Translations under genes and position numbers: made by a program
Shown here: positions 24,502 to 32,481 of the stretch, piece after piece
Layout: each line of letters begins with the position of its first letter
Position numbering within the stretch: position 1 is the stretch's first letter
NCBI RefSeq assembly: GCF_005576615.1
Contig: NZ_CP040330.1
Location: 2,728,001-2,792,000, forward strand
Reading direction: 5' to 3'
DNA from: Natrinema versiforme
GTDB lineage: Archaea > Halobacteriota > Halobacteria > Halobacteriales > Natrialbaceae
DNA length: 64,000 nt
The notes under the pieces: model-generated
Databases searched by the model: none
Told to the model about the DNA's origin: nothing
Seen by the model: the letters and a program-made list of their open reading frames with translations, nothing else

Positions 24502-25533
24502 TCACTTGATGGTCGTGTGCTCGGACTCCTCGTTCAGCGCGAGGTTCGCCGCTATTTCGGCGTTTCGCATCGCGTACTGGGCGGTCTGCTGCAGACTGAC
24601 GAGCACTTCGCGGATCCGCAGCAGGTCCTCGTTGTCCATCTCGGGCAGCCCCGAGAGGATTTCCTGCTCGAGGTCGTCGATCTCGTGGAACAGTTCGCGG
24701 ACCTCGTTGGACTTGTCGTAATCGCGCTCGACGGCCGCCTCGACGGCTCGGGAGGTGATCTCATCGACGAGGTCGTTCAGCTCTCGGATCTGGCGCATCA
24801 CCGAACTGTCGACGTTCAGCGTGTGCCCCTGGGTCTCGATGACGATTTCGGCGATGTCCTCGCCGTTGTCGGCGGTCAGCTCGAGGTTCTTCGCGATCGA
24901 GCGGTAGCCGATGAGCGGAAAGCCGGTGTTCAAGCCGACCGCTCGCGCGAGGTTGGGGTTCTGGTAGGCCGTAAAGATCAGGCGAAGCAGGAGGACGAAG
25001 ATCTTGTTCGCCTGGCGCTCCCGGTTGAGCGCGCGCTGGGCCAGGTCGGGGTTGCCGTGGGCCAGGGCCTTGATCCCCTCGCCGCGCATCGTCTGGCCGG
25101 TTCGCTCGAGGCGCTCGAGGAGGTTGTCGAGTGTGAAGTCCTCGGGGTCGACCGAACAGCGGATCGAGATGCTCTCGGGGGTCTCCTCGATGACGCCTAG
25201 CCCCATCAGCTGGGTTTCGGCCTGATAGACCGCGTTGATGTGGTCTGACTCGAGGGCACCGTCTTCGCGCTCGATGCGGATGATCCGCCGGCCGAGGACG
25301 TACTGGGCGACGATCGCGCGCTCGACGGCGTTGGCGTCGAGGTCGTCGGTGTGAATGATCGCTTCCGTTTCCTCCGAACTCGCGGACTCGGGCATCACGG
25401 TCAGGGTCCCCTTGCCGCTGGTCCGCAGGGACACCTCGTCGCCTTTCTCCACGTCGTGTTCGGACGCCCACTCCGCGGGGAGTGTCATCGCCAGCGTCGA
25501 CGGGCCGAGTCGTTGCACTTTCCGCGTTTCCAT
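24502..25533 (-). CDS. phoU: Phosphate uptake regulator PhoU with N-terminal AbrB-type DNA-binding domain
   Basis: A 343-residue regulator. Residues 1-50 (METRKVQRLGPSTLAMTLPAEWASEHDVEKGDEVSLR) are a SpoVT/AbrB swapped-hairpin DNA-binding domain. Residues about 110-340 are two PhoU three-helix bundles with metal-binding acidic motifs (the E-x3-D type in ELFHEIDDLEQEIL). This fusion is standard for archaeal PhoU-like regulators of phosphate transport. ATG 25533 is chosen because the AbrB domain starts there. Its promoter contains two TATATGGT repeats, which could be its own operator. No pst genes are adjacent; a Pit-type phosphate permease lies 9 kb away. Confidence 0.92.
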   Translation of the reverse strand: METRKVQRLGPSTLAMTLPAEWASEHDVEKGDEVSLRTSGKGTLTVMPESASSEETEAIIHTDDLDANAVERAIVAQYVLGRRIIRIEREDGALESDHINAVYQAETQLMGLGVIEETPESISIRCSVDPEDFTLDNLLERLERTGQTMRGEGIKALAHGNPDLAQRALNRERQANKIFVLLLRLIFTAYQNPNLARAVGLNTGFPLIGYRSIAKNLELTADNGEDIAEIVIETQGHTLNVDSSVMRQIRELNDLVDEITSRAVEAAVERDYDKSNEVRELFHEIDDLEQEILSGLPEMDNEDLLRIREVLVSLQQTAQYAMRNAEIAANLALNEESEHTTIK

Positions 25534-25569
25534 AGGACACCCTACGATCGACCCGACCTTAATCTTGAC

Positions 25570-25606
25570 TATATGGTCATTATACACGACCGAATCGTTA
25601 TATGGT
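25570..25606. promoter_or_regulatory. Direct repeats upstream of phoU
   Basis: TATATGGT occurs at 25570-25577 and again at 25599-25606, 29 bp apart (close to three helical turns), each followed by a near-identical TCA/TTCA. They overlap the AT-rich region upstream of phoU and could be binding sites for a phosphate-responsive regulator. Confidence 0.4.
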
Positions 25607-25688
25607 TCACTTCCGTGACTGTTCTGACGAACACCTTATATGCTTGCTCGCTGACAGGGTGGTCCTTAGACACTTCCGGGGACGTACC

Positions 25689-26834
25689 CTAGGCGACGTT
25701 CACAAGACGGGTCGTAAATCGACCCGTTCGGACCTGCAGCCAGCCTCTGAGCTCCTCGTCGATCACCTCGTCGTCGGTATCGACGCGCAGCGAATCGATC
25801 TCGTCGAGTTTCTCGGCGGCGGCGACGACCGAAATCTCGTCGGCTCGCCGGATGACCGCGGGCGAAATCTGGTGGTTTCCGCGACCGAAAACGAATCCCT
25901 GCCCGCCGATCGGCGAGACGACGATCGTGATCGGGTCCGCGACGACCGCGAGAATGTCCGACTCCGCGGCGTCGCGGGCGAGTAGTTCCCCGCGCTCCGT
26001 GTTCGAGTCCGCCGTGTTCACCTCCGACTCACCGCGTTCGGCCGCACGCCAGACATCGACGCCGAGCGGTGAGGGATCGATGCCCAGTTCTTCCTCGATC
26101 GCACCGACGGTGCTTCCGGGCCCGAAGACGTAGGTTCGCCCCGGCTCGACCTCGCGGGCGAATCCCGCGGCCAGCGAGTCGACGCTGCCGCTCGAGACCT
26201 GCTTGCTCGACTGGACCGCCGGAGCGACGGGCACCGGGACGACGGCCTTGAGTTCCGTCCGGACCTCCCCCTCGCGGTAGGCGTCCTCGTCGATATCGTT
26301 GACCTCGCGGGCCTCGACCCGGTCGAACTCGGCGGCGATCCGGCCGGCGTCGGCCGGCGTCACGCCGAAGACCGACGAGTAGATCTTGACGCCGGCCGGC
26401 ACGCCGAGCATCGGCGTCTCGCCCTCGGCCGCCTCGAGCACCTCCGCGACGTCGACGGCCGTCCCGTCGCCGCCGACGAAGAACACGAGGTCGACTCCGC
26501 GCTCGAGCAGCGCGCGGACGGCCGCTCGGGTATCGGCCGCCGTCGTCGCCGCGGTTTCGGTGTCGCTGCCGTCGGCGTCGGCCGGTTCGTAGACGACATC
26601 GGGGTCGTAGCCCGCGTCTCGCGCCGCACGTTCGCCCATCGCGCCGGCGGCCGTGTAGACGGTGATATCGGGCGCACGGCGGTGCAGCGATCGCAGCGCC
26701 TCCCGCGCTCGGTCCGGCGCTCGCGGCTCCGCACCGCGGCGGCGTGCCTCCGCCACGTTCCCGTCGGTTCCCTTCAGCCCGACCCGACCGCCCATCCCCG
26801 CGATCGGGTTGACGACGACGCCGATGGACTCCAT
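25689..26834 (-). CDS. ATP-NAD kinase family protein
   Basis: A 381-residue member of the NAD-kinase/diacylglycerol-kinase fold. It starts ESIGVVVNPIAGMGGRVGLKGTDG and has the characteristic VFFVGGDGTAVDVAEVLE (GGDGT nucleotide motif), followed by MLGVPAGVKIYSSVFGVTP. The longer archaeal ATP-NAD kinases share this length and the NPIAGMGGRVGLKG opening; the substrate need not be NAD. ATG 26834 is the natural start; the upstream frame is a shadow. The promoter region (26835-26991) is shared with the divergent small membrane gene at 26992. Confidence 0.9.
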   Translation of the reverse strand: MESIGVVVNPIAGMGGRVGLKGTDGNVAEARRRGAEPRAPDRAREALRSLHRRAPDITVYTAAGAMGERAARDAGYDPDVVYEPADADGSDTETAATTAADTRAAVRALLERGVDLVFFVGGDGTAVDVAEVLEAAEGETPMLGVPAGVKIYSSVFGVTPADAGRIAAEFDRVEAREVNDIDEDAYREGEVRTELKAVVPVPVAPAVQSSKQVSSGSVDSLAAGFAREVEPGRTYVFGPGSTVGAIEEELGIDPSPLGVDVWRAAERGESEVNTADSNTERGELLARDAAESDILAVVADPITIVVSPIGGQGFVFGRGNHQISPAVIRRADEISVVAAAEKLDEIDSLRVDTDDEVIDEELRGWLQVRTGRFTTRLVNVA

Positions 26835-26991
26835 AGCGAGAGATGGGAACGCCAGCCGGAAAGCCGTATCGCAGGGCTCGTCGGGGCCGGTGTGCCGCTC
26901 TGAGATGCCGCCGCGTGCGCAACTCGAGTCCGGTTTGCGGGACCAACTCGGTTTCTGAAAGGTTAAGAGGGATGCGGACGGATCGCCGATC

Positions 26992-27132
26992 ATGTCTGCA
27001 CTGATCGACGCCGCCGTTCTCGCGACGGAAACGGGAGCCGAACCGGAGCTACCGATGGCCGTCGTCGGCTGGGGGGCACTCGCGCTGGGCCTGCTGGTCA
27101 CGATCGCGTGGCTCGCCTACTTCTACCGCTGA
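26992..27132 (+). CDS. Small single-pass membrane protein (46 aa)
   Basis: From ATG 26992 the frame reads MSALIDAAVLATETGAEPELP followed by a membrane helix (MAVVGWGALALGLLVTIAWLAYFYR) and stop at 27132. A TATA-like ggttaaga lies about 27 bp before the ATG, fitting a leaderless transcript, and the gene ends 13 bp before the convergent CinA-domain gene. No family name is known to me; the strong hydrophobic helix, promoter and compact gap support it. Confidence 0.6.
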   Translation: MSALIDAAVLATETGAEPELPMAVVGWGALALGLLVTIAWLAYFYR

Positions 27133-27145
27133 GGACTCGCGGAGC

Positions 27146-27829
27146 TCACCGAGAGTCGACCCGCTCGCGGAGCCACGCGGCCGCCTCCGCGACGGTCGCC
27201 TCGTCGGTCCCGTTCAGTTCGATCCGGACCGATTCGCCCGGATAGCTCCCGACGGAGACGTCGAACCGCTCGCGGAGTTCGGCGATCCGATCGAGCAGCG
27301 CGCTCTCCGGTTCGTCGGCGACGACCGCCTCCCGGTAGGTCGGCGTCCCGGTGAACTCCTCGGCGATCGACTCGAACATCGCCTTCATCTCCGAGGGCAC
27401 GCCGGGCAGTACGTAGATGCCCTCGAGCACCGCACCGGGGGCAACGCCCGGCTCGTTGTGGAGCGCCCGCGCGCCAGCCGGTAGCTCCGCCGTCCCGGAT
27501 GCGAGGTCGTCGCGAGTGTAGCCGTCCGCCTCGAGCCACGCGAGGGCGTCCTTGTGTTCCTCGACCGACCGACCGAGCGCGGCCGCGACGCCGTCCATGG
27601 TGATGTCGTCGTGCGTCGGCCCGAGGCCGCCGGTGACGATCACGGCGTCGTACTCGGCGCGGTACTCGTTGACGACGCGGGCGATATCGGCGACTCGATC
27701 CGGGACCGTGGTCACGCGCTCGACGGTGACGCCGCGATCGGCGAGTCGCTCACAGAGCCACGTGGCGTTCGTATTCGTCGTTCGTCCGGCGAGCAGTTCG
27801 TCCCCGACGGTCACGACCGCGACGTTCAT
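27146..27829 (-). CDS. CinA N-terminal / molybdopterin-binding-domain protein
   Basis: A 227-residue protein with the MoaB/CinA molybdopterin-binding fold: VAVVTVGDELLAGRTTNTNATWLCERLADRGVTVERVTTVPDRVADI then VIVTGGLGPTHDDITMDGVAAALGR, the GGLGPTxDDxT signature. The C-terminal 60 residues are a small alpha/beta domain (ESALLDRIAELRERFDVSVGSYPG). It lacks the amidase domain of full-length bacterial CinA. Related domains hydrolyse ADP-ribose or bind pyridine nucleotides, in keeping with the nearby ATP-NAD kinase gene, but that link is inference. Confidence 0.88.
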   Translation of the reverse strand: MNVAVVTVGDELLAGRTTNTNATWLCERLADRGVTVERVTTVPDRVADIARVVNEYRAEYDAVIVTGGLGPTHDDITMDGVAAALGRSVEEHKDALAWLEADGYTRDDLASGTAELPAGARALHNEPGVAPGAVLEGIYVLPGVPSEMKAMFESIAEEFTGTPTYREAVVADEPESALLDRIAELRERFDVSVGSYPGESVRIELNGTDEATVAEAAAWLRERVDSR

Positions 27830-27993
27830 ACCGGTCGTTCGAGCCCGCTCCTCAAATGGGTCTCGTCCTCGAGTCGATCGTCACTATTGTCAGTGTTCTG
27901 TCCTCCTGGCGAGTGATCACTGACGGATATCACATAAAGTAGTAGCCGCGATAACCACAAGATTCAATTTAGGTAATTAGTAACGAAGAGAGT

Positions 27994-28350
27994 ATGTCTC
28001 GGAGTCGAACACAACATACCGACGCGGATTCGGCCGCGATCCTCGCCGCGCTGGGTAACAAATACAGTGCGGAAATCCTCTGTGCGGCCGGAACGCCGAA
28101 ATCTGCGCAGGCGTTGAGCGAAGACATCGAGATCCCGATCGCGACCTGCTATCGCCGGATCGAAGAACTCGTCAACGCCGGACTGCTGACCTGTGAGGGG
28201 CGACAGCTCTCCGACGAAGGGCGACGGACGAACATTTACCGACGCACACTCGACGAGATCGAAATCGATTTCTCCGACGAGACGCCCGCGTTCTCGCGGA
28301 AGCGTCGCACGGAAGCCAAGAACAGACTGCAAGACCAGCTCACGGACTGA
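27994..28350 (+). CDS. Winged-helix transcriptional regulator
   Basis: A 118-residue DNA-binding protein. DSAAILAALGNKYSAEILCAAGTPKSAQALSEDIEIPIATCYRRIEELVNAGLLTCEGRQLSDEGRRTNIYRRTLDEIEIDF is an ArsR/TrmB-like winged helix, with the recognition helix at PIATCYRRIEELVNAGLL and the wing at LSDEGRRTNIYRR. A basic tail (FSRKRRTEAKNRL) follows. The promoter has an AT-rich run about 25-45 bp upstream. It lies directly before the queDEC operon; regulation of that operon is conceivable but unproven. Confidence 0.85.
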   Translation: MSRSRTQHTDADSAAILAALGNKYSAEILCAAGTPKSAQALSEDIEIPIATCYRRIEELVNAGLLTCEGRQLSDEGRRTNIYRRTLDEIEIDFSDETPAFSRKRRTEAKNRLQDQLTD

Positions 28351-28436
28351 GATCGACCGGGTGTCCCGTCGGAACGTCACACGCCGCTCGAGCGAGTCGT
28401 ACCGTCGTCGCCGCGGATCGCTGTTGCTGCAGTATC

Positions 28437-28448
28437 TCTCTCGAGAGA
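28437..28448. promoter_or_regulatory. Perfect 12-bp palindrome upstream of queD
   Basis: TCTCTCGAGAGA is its own reverse complement and shares the TCTCGAGA core with the inverted repeat at the queD start, about 110 bp downstream. It is a candidate operator. Confidence 0.4.
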
Positions 28449-28539
28449 ACGTCGATTACGCCATAGAGCGCCCAATCCCGTTGGTGAATCTCTGGTCCGC
28501 TCGTGGGCGGCCGACCTGCGTTCGATCGCACTCGGCCAT

Positions 28540-28562
28540 CTTTAAGTATTCTCTCGAGAATA
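28540..28562 (+). promoter_or_regulatory. queD promoter: TATA box and inverted repeat
   Basis: The TATA-like ctttaag lies at 28540-28546, about 25 bp before the queD ATG. Immediately after it TATTCTC (28547-28553) and GAGAATA (28556-28562) form a perfect inverted repeat with a two-base centre, overlapping the expected transcription start. A repressor bound here would block the archaeosine-precursor operon. Confidence 0.5.
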
Positions 28563-28569
28563 TGAAGGT

Positions 28570-29049
28570 ATGACCGAATCAGCCGCGGAGCGCGACGACG
28601 TACCCACCGACACGGCGGACGACGGGGTCGTCGGAACCCCGCGCGTCCTCCGTGTCGGGCACGATCAACCGATCAGGATCAGTGCCGGCCACCGGCTCCA
28701 ACACCACGACGGCAAGTGTTCGCGACCGCACGGGCACAACTACGAGATCGCCGTCACCGTCACGGGTCGCCTGACGGAGGAGGGATGGATCGCCGATAAA
28801 GGAGATATTACCGACGTGATCTCAGAGTGGGACCACATGTTCCTGCTCGAGGCCGGCGATCCCCTCGTCGAGGCCTTCGAGGCGGCCGGGGACGACGACG
28901 GGGTCGTCGTCCTCGAGCAGCCGCCGACGGCCGAGGTGATGAGCGTGCTCCTCGAGCGAAAACTCGCGGCGGCGCTGCCCGAGACGGTGACCGACGTGGC
29001 GGTCCGGGTCAGCGAGACGAGCGAGCTCTGCGGAGGGAGCGAGCGCTGA
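28570..29049 (+). CDS. queD: 6-carboxy-tetrahydropterin synthase QueD
   Basis: A 159-residue tunnelling-fold enzyme that converts dihydroneopterin triphosphate to 6-carboxytetrahydropterin, the first dedicated step toward preQ0. The zinc and active-site residues are visible in SAGHRLQHHDGKCSRPHGHNYEIAVTVTG (His, Cys, His-x-His). WDHMFLLEAGDPLV is typical and the C-terminus ends VRVSETSELC, with the conserved catalytic Glu region. It is the first gene of queD-queE-queC, one base before queE. In archaea preQ0 is used for archaeosine at tRNA position 15. Confidence 0.93.
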   Translation: MTESAAERDDVPTDTADDGVVGTPRVLRVGHDQPIRISAGHRLQHHDGKCSRPHGHNYEIAVTVTGRLTEEGWIADKGDITDVISEWDHMFLLEAGDPLVEAFEAAGDDDGVVVLEQPPTAEVMSVLLERKLAAALPETVTDVAVRVSETSELCGGSER

Positions 29050-29050
29050 G

Positions 29051-29854
29051 ATGCCGGTTTCCGATTCCGTCGATCGCGAGGCCGGGACCGAGACCGATTC
29101 GGGAACCAGCGGCGACCGCGAGGGGCTGCCGATCAACGAACTGTTCGCCTCCCTGCAGGGCGAGGGTACCCTCGCCGGTGTGCCGTCAGTGTTCGTCCGC
29201 ACGAGCGGCTGTAACCTCCGATGTTGGTTCTGTGACTCCTATCACACGTCGTGGGAACCGACCCACGCGTGGCTGGGACTCGAGGACATCCTCGCCGAGA
29301 TCGAGTCCTACGACGCCGATCACGTGGTTCTGACCGGCGGCGAACCCCTGATTCACGAGGAGAGCGTCGCCCTGCTCGAGGCCCTCGACGACCGGGGCTA
29401 CCATACGACCGTCGAAACCAACGGCACGATCCACCGCGACGCGCCGATCGATCTCGCCTCGATCAGCCCGAAACTCGAGAGCAGTACGCCGACGCCCGAG
29501 CGCGCGCCGGACGGCGTCGACGAGGCCGACGCGGAGCAGTGGGCCGAGCGCCACGAGCGCGACCGGACCGACATGGACGCGCTGGCCGGTCTCGTCGAGG
29601 ACTACGAGTTCCAACTCAAGTTCGTCGTGACCGACGCCGAGGACATGCCGGAAATCCTCGATCTGCTTGCCGCGCTCCGTGACGCCGCCGACGTGCCGAT
29701 CCGCGACGACGATGTGCTTTTGATGCCCGAGGGTGCGACCCGCGACCGGCTCGCGGAGACCCGCACCCGCGTCGCCGACCTCGCGATGGAACACGGCTTC
29801 CGGTACACGCCGCGACTGCACGTCGACCTCTGGAACGACGCGCCCGAAACCTGA
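29051..29854 (+). CDS. queE: 7-carboxy-7-deazaguanine synthase QueE
   Basis: A 267-residue radical-SAM enzyme that ring-contracts 6-carboxytetrahydropterin to 7-carboxy-7-deazaguanine. SGCNLRCWFCDSYHT carries the three [4Fe-4S] cysteines as Cx3Cx2C. Before it, LPINELFASLQGEGTLAGVPSVFVRT is the standard QueE opening, and HVVLTGGEPLIHEE is the SAM-binding GGEP motif. The first about 25 residues are a haloarchaeal acidic extension. It follows queD by one base and precedes queC by 15 bases. Confidence 0.94.
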   Translation: MPVSDSVDREAGTETDSGTSGDREGLPINELFASLQGEGTLAGVPSVFVRTSGCNLRCWFCDSYHTSWEPTHAWLGLEDILAEIESYDADHVVLTGGEPLIHEESVALLEALDDRGYHTTVETNGTIHRDAPIDLASISPKLESSTPTPERAPDGVDEADAEQWAERHERDRTDMDALAGLVEDYEFQLKFVVTDAEDMPEILDLLAALRDAADVPIRDDDVLLMPEGATRDRLAETRTRVADLAMEHGFRYTPRLHVDLWNDAPET

Positions 29855-29869
29855 GACTGCACGCGACTC

Positions 29870-30616
29870 ATGACCGACACCACTGACACCGACGACACCG
29901 CGACCGACGAATCGACTTCCGAACGCAACCGCGCCGTCGTCCTCCTCTCGGGGGGCATGGACAGCGCCACCGCCGCCTACGAGGCCCGCCAGCGGGGCTA
30001 CGAGATCTACGCCCTGCATACCTCCTATGGCCAGCGCACCGAGGACCGCGAACTCGAGTGCGCCCGCCGGCTCGCCGACGAACTCGACGCGGCCGATTTC
30101 CTGCGACTCGAGACCGATCACCTCTCGGCGATCGGGGCCTCGAGTCTCACCGACGACGAGATGGCCGTCGCGGACGCCGACATGGAGAGCGACGAGATTC
30201 CGACCTCGTATGTCCCCTTCCGGAACGCGAACCTGCTCGCGATGGCGGTCTCCTACGCCGAGGCGAACGACTGCGAGGCGGTCTTCATCGGGGCACACAG
30301 CGAGGACTTCTCTGGCTATCCCGACTGCCGCCCCGAGTTCTTCGAGGCCTTCGAGAACGTGGTCGACGTCGGCACGAAACCCGACACCGAAATCTCGATC
30401 GAAGCGCCGTTCGTCGAGCACTCGAAGACCGACATCGCGGAGCGCGGCGTCGACCTCGCGGTCCCCTACGAACACACGTGGAGTTGCTACCGCGAGAACG
30501 AACCCGCGTGTGGCACCTGCGACGCCTGCGCCTTCCGGCTGCAGGCGTTCCAGAATATTGGCGTGCGCGACCCGATCGAGTACGCCGAGCGGCCGTCGTA
30601 CGTCGACGATTCGTAG
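29870..30616 (+). CDS. queC: 7-cyano-7-deazaguanine synthase QueC
   Basis: A 248-residue PP-loop ATPase that turns 7-carboxy-7-deazaguanine plus ammonia and ATP into preQ0. The P-loop is VVLLSGGMDSATAAYEA (about residues 24-40), followed by IYALHTSYGQR, and NANLLAMAVSYAEANDCEAVFIGAHSEDFSGYPDCRPEF is diagnostic. The zinc cysteines are in SCYRENEPACGTCDACAFRLQAF. It is the last gene of the operon. The first about 20 residues are acidic and low-complexity. Confidence 0.94.
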   Translation: MTDTTDTDDTATDESTSERNRAVVLLSGGMDSATAAYEARQRGYEIYALHTSYGQRTEDRELECARRLADELDAADFLRLETDHLSAIGASSLTDDEMAVADADMESDEIPTSYVPFRNANLLAMAVSYAEANDCEAVFIGAHSEDFSGYPDCRPEFFEAFENVVDVGTKPDTEISIEAPFVEHSKTDIAERGVDLAVPYEHTWSCYRENEPACGTCDACAFRLQAFQNIGVRDPIEYAERPSYVDDS

Positions 30617-30705
30617 CGACCGCGTCGCCGCACTCGCCTTCGCGTTCGGCAGTCAATGGAAACCTTCACCATCCGACACGTCGAACGGACCGCTAAGGGC
30701 TCGCA

Positions 30706-31182
30706 ATGCGTGACTGGTTCCGAGACGACGACGGGGGCTGGCAGATTCCGGACGGACGACGCGGCGAGTTCGTCGCGCTGCTCGTCGGACTCCCGTTATA
30801 TATCGCGTATCTCCGCTGGGATATCGGACTCCCGCAGCCCCTCGAGTACTGGCCGGCGGTGCTCCTCGGGGCGTGTTGCGGGCTGCTCTACGTGACCACC
30901 TATCGGGACCGCATCGCCGATCGCGTTCCCGACTACACCCCTGACTGGGCCGACGCGGGGCAACTCCTCTCGCTCCTCCTCGGCGGCGCCGGTCTGAGCC
31001 TCCTCAGGCTCGTTCACATCGCCGATCCGACGCTGGTGTTCCTGCTTTCGGCGTGCGGTACGGTCCTGCTGTGTTACGCCGTCAGACTGTGCTCGCCGGT
31101 CCACCCCGGCCTCGAGCCGCCGCCCCGCGGGGCTGAACCGCCGCCGGCGGTCGATGGGACGGACCCCGGCGTCGATCGCTGA
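30706..31182 (+). CDS. Small polytopic membrane protein, function unknown
   Basis: A 158-residue protein with four likely membrane segments: FVALLVGLPLYIAYLRW, WPAVLLGACCGLLYVTTY, GQLLSLLLGGAGLSLLRLV and PTLVFLLSACGTVLLCYAVRLC. The C-terminal 30 residues are Pro-rich (GLEPPPRGAEPPPAVDG). No family is recognised. It is 89 bp after queC, so it could be either a trailing operon member or separate; its own ATG at 30706 is clear. Confidence 0.65.
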   Translation: MRDWFRDDDGGWQIPDGRRGEFVALLVGLPLYIAYLRWDIGLPQPLEYWPAVLLGACCGLLYVTTYRDRIADRVPDYTPDWADAGQLLSLLLGGAGLSLLRLVHIADPTLVFLLSACGTVLLCYAVRLCSPVHPGLEPPPRGAEPPPAVDGTDPGVDR

Positions 31183-31192
31183 GACGATCGTC

Positions 31193-32419
31193 TTACCACG
31201 CCGCCTCGAGCACCGCTTCGATTTCGTCGACTGAGGGGTCCAGTCCCGGCGGTGCGTTCGCCATGAACGCGTCGTTCAGGATCGACTCCGCGACCGCGGT
31301 GAACGCCGCGGGCTCCGGGCCGTCGACCTCGCGGAGTTGCGACGGGAGGTCGAGCCCGTCCCGGATCGCCGCGACCGCCTCGACGACTGCAGCGCCGTGG
31401 TCTGCGGCACTGTCGACGCCGAGCGCGGTCGCGAGCATCCCCGCCCGCGCGTCCACGCCATCCCGATCGAACAGGTACTCAAGGACGTGGGGCGCGACGA
31501 CGCCGTGAGCCACTCCCTGCTGGACGTCGTCCGTTCGTGCGAGCCCGTGGCCGAAGGCGTGAATGATCGAGGCCGTCGTCTCGCCGGGCCGCGAGATGCC
31601 GTACTGGACGAGCACGATCCCCTCGAGTATCGTCTCGAACGTGCCGGTATCGCGGCGCCCGTCGCCGAACGCACCGAGTCCGTCCGCGAGTTTCTCGAGG
31701 CCGTGTCTGGCCGTCGCGTCGGTCACCGGCGTCGCGTTGCTCGCGTAGAGCGTCTCGATTCCCTTGTCGAAGCCGTTCATCGCCGAGCCCGCCAGCACCG
31801 ACTCGGGCGTGGTCGCGACCAGTTCTGGGTCGTAGACCGCGGCCGCGGGCATCAGTCCGGGACCGGAGAATCCCCCGCCGATCTCCTCGTCGACCACCCC
31901 CGAATCGGGCGAGGCGGTGACGCCGGCCACTATCGAGAGGTCCGCGCCCGCCAGCGTGGTTGGCACCGCGACGATCGGTACTAACCCGTCGTCGGGGACC
32001 GAAAGCGTGCCCGACTCGGCGAACTCCCGGCCGACGGCCGCTGGGCCCCGGCCGGTCGCCGCGAGGACGCTGATGACCTTCGCGACGTCGAGACTGCTGC
32101 CGCCGCCGAGGCTCACGAGCGCGTCGGCGTCGACGTCCTCGAGCCGGTCGCGGCCTTCGAGGGCCGTCTCGAGGCGCTTCTCCGGCGTCGTCTCGTCGAA
32201 GACGCCGGCGAGCCGATCCCCGAGCCCCGATTTCACCGGTTCGATCACCGTGGGCGTCTCACCCACCGTCGAGCCGCAGACGACCAGCGCGCGCTCGAGG
32301 CCCTGTGCCTCGAGTTCGGCCGCGAGGTCGTCGACGCAGCCGGCACCGAACCTGATGGTCGACGGCTCGTACTCGAACCGAAAGGACCGGTCGCGGTCGC
32401 TCGAACTGGACGGAGTCAT
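31193..32419 (-). CDS. Iron-containing alcohol dehydrogenase
   Basis: A 408-residue group III (iron-type) alcohol dehydrogenase. NAD binding is visible in RALVVCGSTVG and VSLGGGSSLDVAKVI (GGGSxxDxAK). The metal ligands are in the C-terminal helical domain: Asp/His near GFDKGIETLYASNA and the histidines of TTASIIHAFGHGLARTDDVQQGVAHGVVAPHVLEYLF. It oxidises or reduces simple alcohols/aldehydes or glycerol-type substrates; the specificity is unknown. ATG 32419 starts the conserved protein; the frame continues upstream only as a shadow of the ketopantoate reductase gene. Confidence 0.88.
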   Translation of the reverse strand: MTPSSSSDRDRSFRFEYEPSTIRFGAGCVDDLAAELEAQGLERALVVCGSTVGETPTVIEPVKSGLGDRLAGVFDETTPEKRLETALEGRDRLEDVDADALVSLGGGSSLDVAKVISVLAATGRGPAAVGREFAESGTLSVPDDGLVPIVAVPTTLAGADLSIVAGVTASPDSGVVDEEIGGGFSGPGLMPAAAVYDPELVATTPESVLAGSAMNGFDKGIETLYASNATPVTDATARHGLEKLADGLGAFGDGRRDTGTFETILEGIVLVQYGISRPGETTASIIHAFGHGLARTDDVQQGVAHGVVAPHVLEYLFDRDGVDARAGMLATALGVDSAADHGAAVVEAVAAIRDGLDLPSQLREVDGPEPAAFTAVAESILNDAFMANAPPGLDPSVDEIEAVLEAAW

Positions 32420-32481
32420 GGCTGTCCGTACGACCGACGTGCTGTTAAAGGGACGCGGCGGTGCTCCGCTCGAGGCGGTTA

